Assembly: GCA_945885485.1 (NCBI GenBank)
Contig: CAMCYT010000036.1
Coordinates: 1-16,312, forward strand
Length of the DNA: 16,312 nt
Origin: Prosthecobacter debontii
Lineage (GTDB): Bacteria > Verrucomicrobiota > Verrucomicrobiia > Verrucomicrobiales > Akkermansiaceae
Direction of reading: 5' to 3'
Made by a program: the position numbers and the translations under genes. The notes under the pieces were generated by a model. It ran no database searches. It was not told the DNA's origin and was given only the letters and a program-made list of their open reading frames with translations. Position 1 is the first letter of the stretch. Every line of letters begins with the position of its first letter. Of the stretch, positions 14,150-16,312 are shown piece by piece.

Positions 14150-16135
14150 TCACAACAAGCTCTCGGCGAAAATCTCTACCTCGGTGAAGGGTAGGTTGGA
14201 GAGGAGGCCGTAGTGATCGTTTCGGTAAAGCCTAGCGCGCATGCTGGCGGGGCTGGACATTCCGCAGAGGAAGCGGGCGAGCTGACGTGGCGTGCCGAGT
14301 GCGGCATGGGTTTCTTCGAGCAAAGCCAGGATTTGCGTATGTTCAGACTGGGTGATCTTGCGTGGCTTGGCGCGTTTGAGTTTCACTGGGGCGGTCCCAC
14401 GGCAGCGATCGCAGTGACCGCACGGTTCGTCCATTTTCTCATCGAAATGAGCCAGCAGGGCTTGGGTGAGGCAGCGTTTTCCTTGCGCGAGCTTCAGGAC
14501 TTGGTCGAGCCGAGAGAGCTCGCGGGTTTCGCGTTCTTGAAGTTTTATGGCCATTTCCGCGGAGATCGATTTCGGATCAGCATCGGTTTTTTTCAGTCGA
14601 TAGGCCTGCCTCCAACCGGATTTTTTCAGGGCGATATCGCCACCGGTTTCGAGTTCGGAAATAAGTTCGCGGAGTTTTTCAGAAGAAATGCCGAGTTCGG
14701 ATGCGACATCGGGGATTTTCACCGAGAGCCATTTCCACTCGGCATCCAGAGGCGCGAAGAGGTGTTCGAGGTGTTTGCGTTCCTTGAGCTTTCGTCCCGC
14801 CAACAGCGACTTTAACGATCGCAACAATTTCAAGCGATAGGTATCAAAGCTTTTTCCGCCGACCTCCAAAATCCCATCCATTTCCAAATATGCGAAAAGG
14901 GTTTCGATCACGGTTTGGCGGATATCACAGGTCGTTGCGAGTTCATAGATCGACACATCGAATGATTCGCCCAAACGCAGCACCCTTTCTAACAGATTCC
15001 GCACAGCTCGTTCGCTGGGGATATCGGAGAAGATGAAATTTTCGAGCACGGTTTGATCATCCGCGCAGGCGAGAAGATCGCAGATTGCGGGTTGTCCATC
15101 GCGGCCGGCGCGGCCGATTTCTTGGGTGTAGCCTTCAAGGCTTTTCGGAAGGTTGTAATGAAACACCGCACGAATATTGGATTTATCCACACCCATCCCG
15201 AAGGCAATCGTTGCGACCACGATCTCGATTTCACCGCCCATGAACTCCTCTTGGATTTCCCGTCGTAGCTCGGATCGGAGTCCTGCGTGGTATGCGCGAG
15301 CAACGTGTTTGTTTTTTGCGAGAAACGTCGCGATTTCCTCGGCGGTTTCCTGGCGGGTCACGTAGATGATCGCTGGACGAGAACACTCGCGTAGTTTATC
15401 TAATAGAATATCTTTTCTTTGATCGGCACTGCACGGGCTGATACGGAGATCGAGATTGTTACGGTGAAAACTCAGCTTCACCACATCGTTTTTAGCGATG
15501 CGGAATTGGCGGCGAATATTGGTTTCGACTTTCGGGGTAGCAGTGGCGGTGAGCGCGAGAACTCTAGGAACTCGCAGCTTACGACAGATCGCCGCGAGTT
15601 TGAGGTAATCGGGGCGGAAATTGTGGCCCCATTCAGAAATGCAATGCGCTTCATCGACCGCGATTAATGAAATTTTCACTCCTTTGAGTTGTTTCTGAAA
15701 TTCTGTGTTACCTAGTTTTTCGGGGGACACATAAAGTAATTTCAGCTCGCCTCGTTTGAGTTTTGAGATGGTTTCAATATACTCCTCAGCGCTGAGGGTT
15801 GAGTCCAACCTTGCTGCTTTGATATCTTTTGTGACCAACCCATCGACCTGATCTTTCATCAGCGCAAGCAGGGGAGAGATGATCAAAGCCGTTCCCTCCA
15901 GAAGCACGGCTGGCAGCTGGTAGCAAAGAGATTTACCGCCCCCAGTCGGGAAAATGGCCAGAGCTGAGCGACCCGCCATGAGCGTTTCGATCACTTCAGA
16001 TTGCCCAGCGCGTAGCTGATCGAATCCAAAAACTTTTTTCAGCACGTCCTTCACTCGCCCCTTGATACGCTGTCTTTGTCGCCGAGTCCAAGCGCGTTCC
16101 GTATTACGAAAAAACTTTTCCTGTCTAGAAAGCAA
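14150..16135 (-). CDS. recQ: RecQ-family ATP-dependent DNA helicase
   Basis: RecQ is a 3'-5' superfamily 2 DNA helicase acting in recombinational repair and replication restart. The 661 residues contain motif 0 FGFDQLRAGQ (36-45), Walker A FPTGGGKS (62-69), DEAH (161-164), the aromatic-rich loop HCISEWGHNFRPDY (164-177), TATATP (196-201) and motif VI QEIGRAGRDG (338-347). The zinc cysteines, which normally come right after the helicase core, lie much later (C555, C572, C575, C578; CLTQALLAHF, then PCGHCDRC), with about 200 residues of winged-helix-like sequence (about 370-515) in between. No HRDC domain is evident; the last 80 residues are unassigned. The start is TTG 16135, with AGAGG 5 bp upstream, giving a strongly basic N-terminus; GTG 16054 (VKDVLKKVFG) is a real alternative. 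Confidence 0.93.
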   Translation of the reverse strand: MLSRQEKFFRNTERAWTRRQRQRIKGRVKDVLKKVFGFDQLRAGQSEVIETLMAGRSALAIFPTGGGKSLCYQLPAVLLEGTALIISPLLALMKDQVDGLVTKDIKAARLDSTLSAEEYIETISKLKRGELKLLYVSPEKLGNTEFQKQLKGVKISLIAVDEAHCISEWGHNFRPDYLKLAAICRKLRVPRVLALTATATPKVETNIRRQFRIAKNDVVKLSFHRNNLDLRISPCSADQRKDILLDKLRECSRPAIIYVTRQETAEEIATFLAKNKHVARAYHAGLRSELRREIQEEFMGGEIEIVVATIAFGMGVDKSNIRAVFHYNLPKSLEGYTQEIGRAGRDGQPAICDLLACADDQTVLENFIFSDIPSERAVRNLLERVLRLGESFDVSIYELATTCDIRQTVIETLFAYLEMDGILEVGGKSFDTYRLKLLRSLKSLLAGRKLKERKHLEHLFAPLDAEWKWLSVKIPDVASELGISSEKLRELISELETGGDIALKKSGWRQAYRLKKTDADPKSISAEMAIKLQERETRELSRLDQVLKLAQGKRCLTQALLAHFDEKMDEPCGHCDRCRGTAPVKLKRAKPRKITQSEHTQILALLEETHAALGTPRQLARFLCGMSSPASMRARLYRNDHYGLLSNLPFTEVEIFAESLL

Positions 16136-16168
16136 GGGCAGCCTCTAGCTCAACGTATACGGACATTT

Positions 16169-16312
16169 ATGAAACGAATCATTTTACTCGGACTTCTCGT
16201 TACCTGCCCACTGCTCGCTGATGAGCCAGTTAAAAAGACGGCACAACCACTTCAGGCAGTGAACGCGGAGATGGTGAATGCCGCGAATGCCTTTCTGACC
16301 TCTCTCAATAAA
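16169..16312 (+). CDS. Exported protein, probably DUF3500 (3' truncated)
   Basis: The first 48 codons of a gene cut by the window end. It begins with a clear signal peptide (MKRIILLGLLVTCPLLA, cleavage probably before DEP), so the product is exported. The last visible residues (AEMVNAANAFLTSLNK) match the typical beginning of a DUF3500 domain, a Verrucomicrobia/Planctomycetes-enriched family of unknown function; only this short stretch supports it. It is divergent from recQ with just 33 bp between the starts, so the two promoters must overlap the other gene's 5' region. Confidence 0.65.
   Translation, partial: MKRIILLGLLVTCPLLADEPVKKTAQPLQAVNAEMVNAANAFLTSLNK

Noticed and set aside
14213..14815. 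200-residue plus-strand frame opposite recQ
   Set aside because: Antisense of the RecQ C-terminal coding region, which is well conserved on the other strand.

Overview
The window most likely comes from a member of the Verrucomicrobiota (Verrucomicrobiales-like). The indicators are the DUF1549/DUF1553 plus DUF1501 gene pair (a hallmark of Planctomycetes and Verrucomicrobia), a lone prepilin-like gene, menaquinone biosynthesis (menB), a short RpoD/SigA-type sigma factor, and two copies of the GGATG-rich 10-bp-unit palindromic repeat that I associate with this phylum. Assignment is by family recognition only. Shine-Dalgarno sequences are weak or absent before most starts, so starts were chosen by homology, signal peptides and gene overlaps.

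Layout. 2-2881 (+): the 3' part of a DUF1549/DUF1553 gene followed by a Tat-exported DUF1501 gene. 2862-7016 (-): a seven-gene run, transcribed from 7016 down to 2862, in which all six junctions are 4-bp start/stop overlaps. It encodes a prepilin-like protein, five exported or membrane-anchored proteins of which only the DUF3108 protein is recognisable, and last TsaE, the ATPase of tRNA t6A synthesis. This is the most interesting unexplained system here: it looks like a small cell-envelope operon with a tRNA-modification gene at its end. 7088-8068 (-): MECR-type enoyl reductase. 8127-8228 (+): possible 33-residue membrane protein. 8244-9326 (-): mannose-1-phosphate guanylyltransferase. 9436-10713 (+): small two-helix membrane protein, a palindromic operator-like site, and the sigma factor, closed by a strong bidirectional terminator shared with a convergent hypothetical gene (10776-11219, -).

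11220-11518 has no gene; it holds a 141-bp palindromic repeat element. 11519-12307 (+): a short-chain dehydrogenase resembling D-mannonate oxidoreductases, followed by a group of small hairpins. 12514-13045 (-): a ParD/ParE toxin-antitoxin pair with a nearly perfect 29-bp inverted repeat at its promoter. 13123-13938 (-): menB. 14002-14132: second copy of the palindromic element. 14150-16135 (-): a RecQ helicase with an unusual C-terminal order, its zinc-cysteine cluster near the C-terminus. 16169-16312 (+): the first 48 codons of an exported, probably DUF3500, protein.

Apart from the envelope operon, the DUF1549/1553-DUF1501 pair and the toxin-antitoxin pair, the genes look like independent single units. 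No rRNA, tRNA, CRISPR array, transposase or prophage gene was seen.
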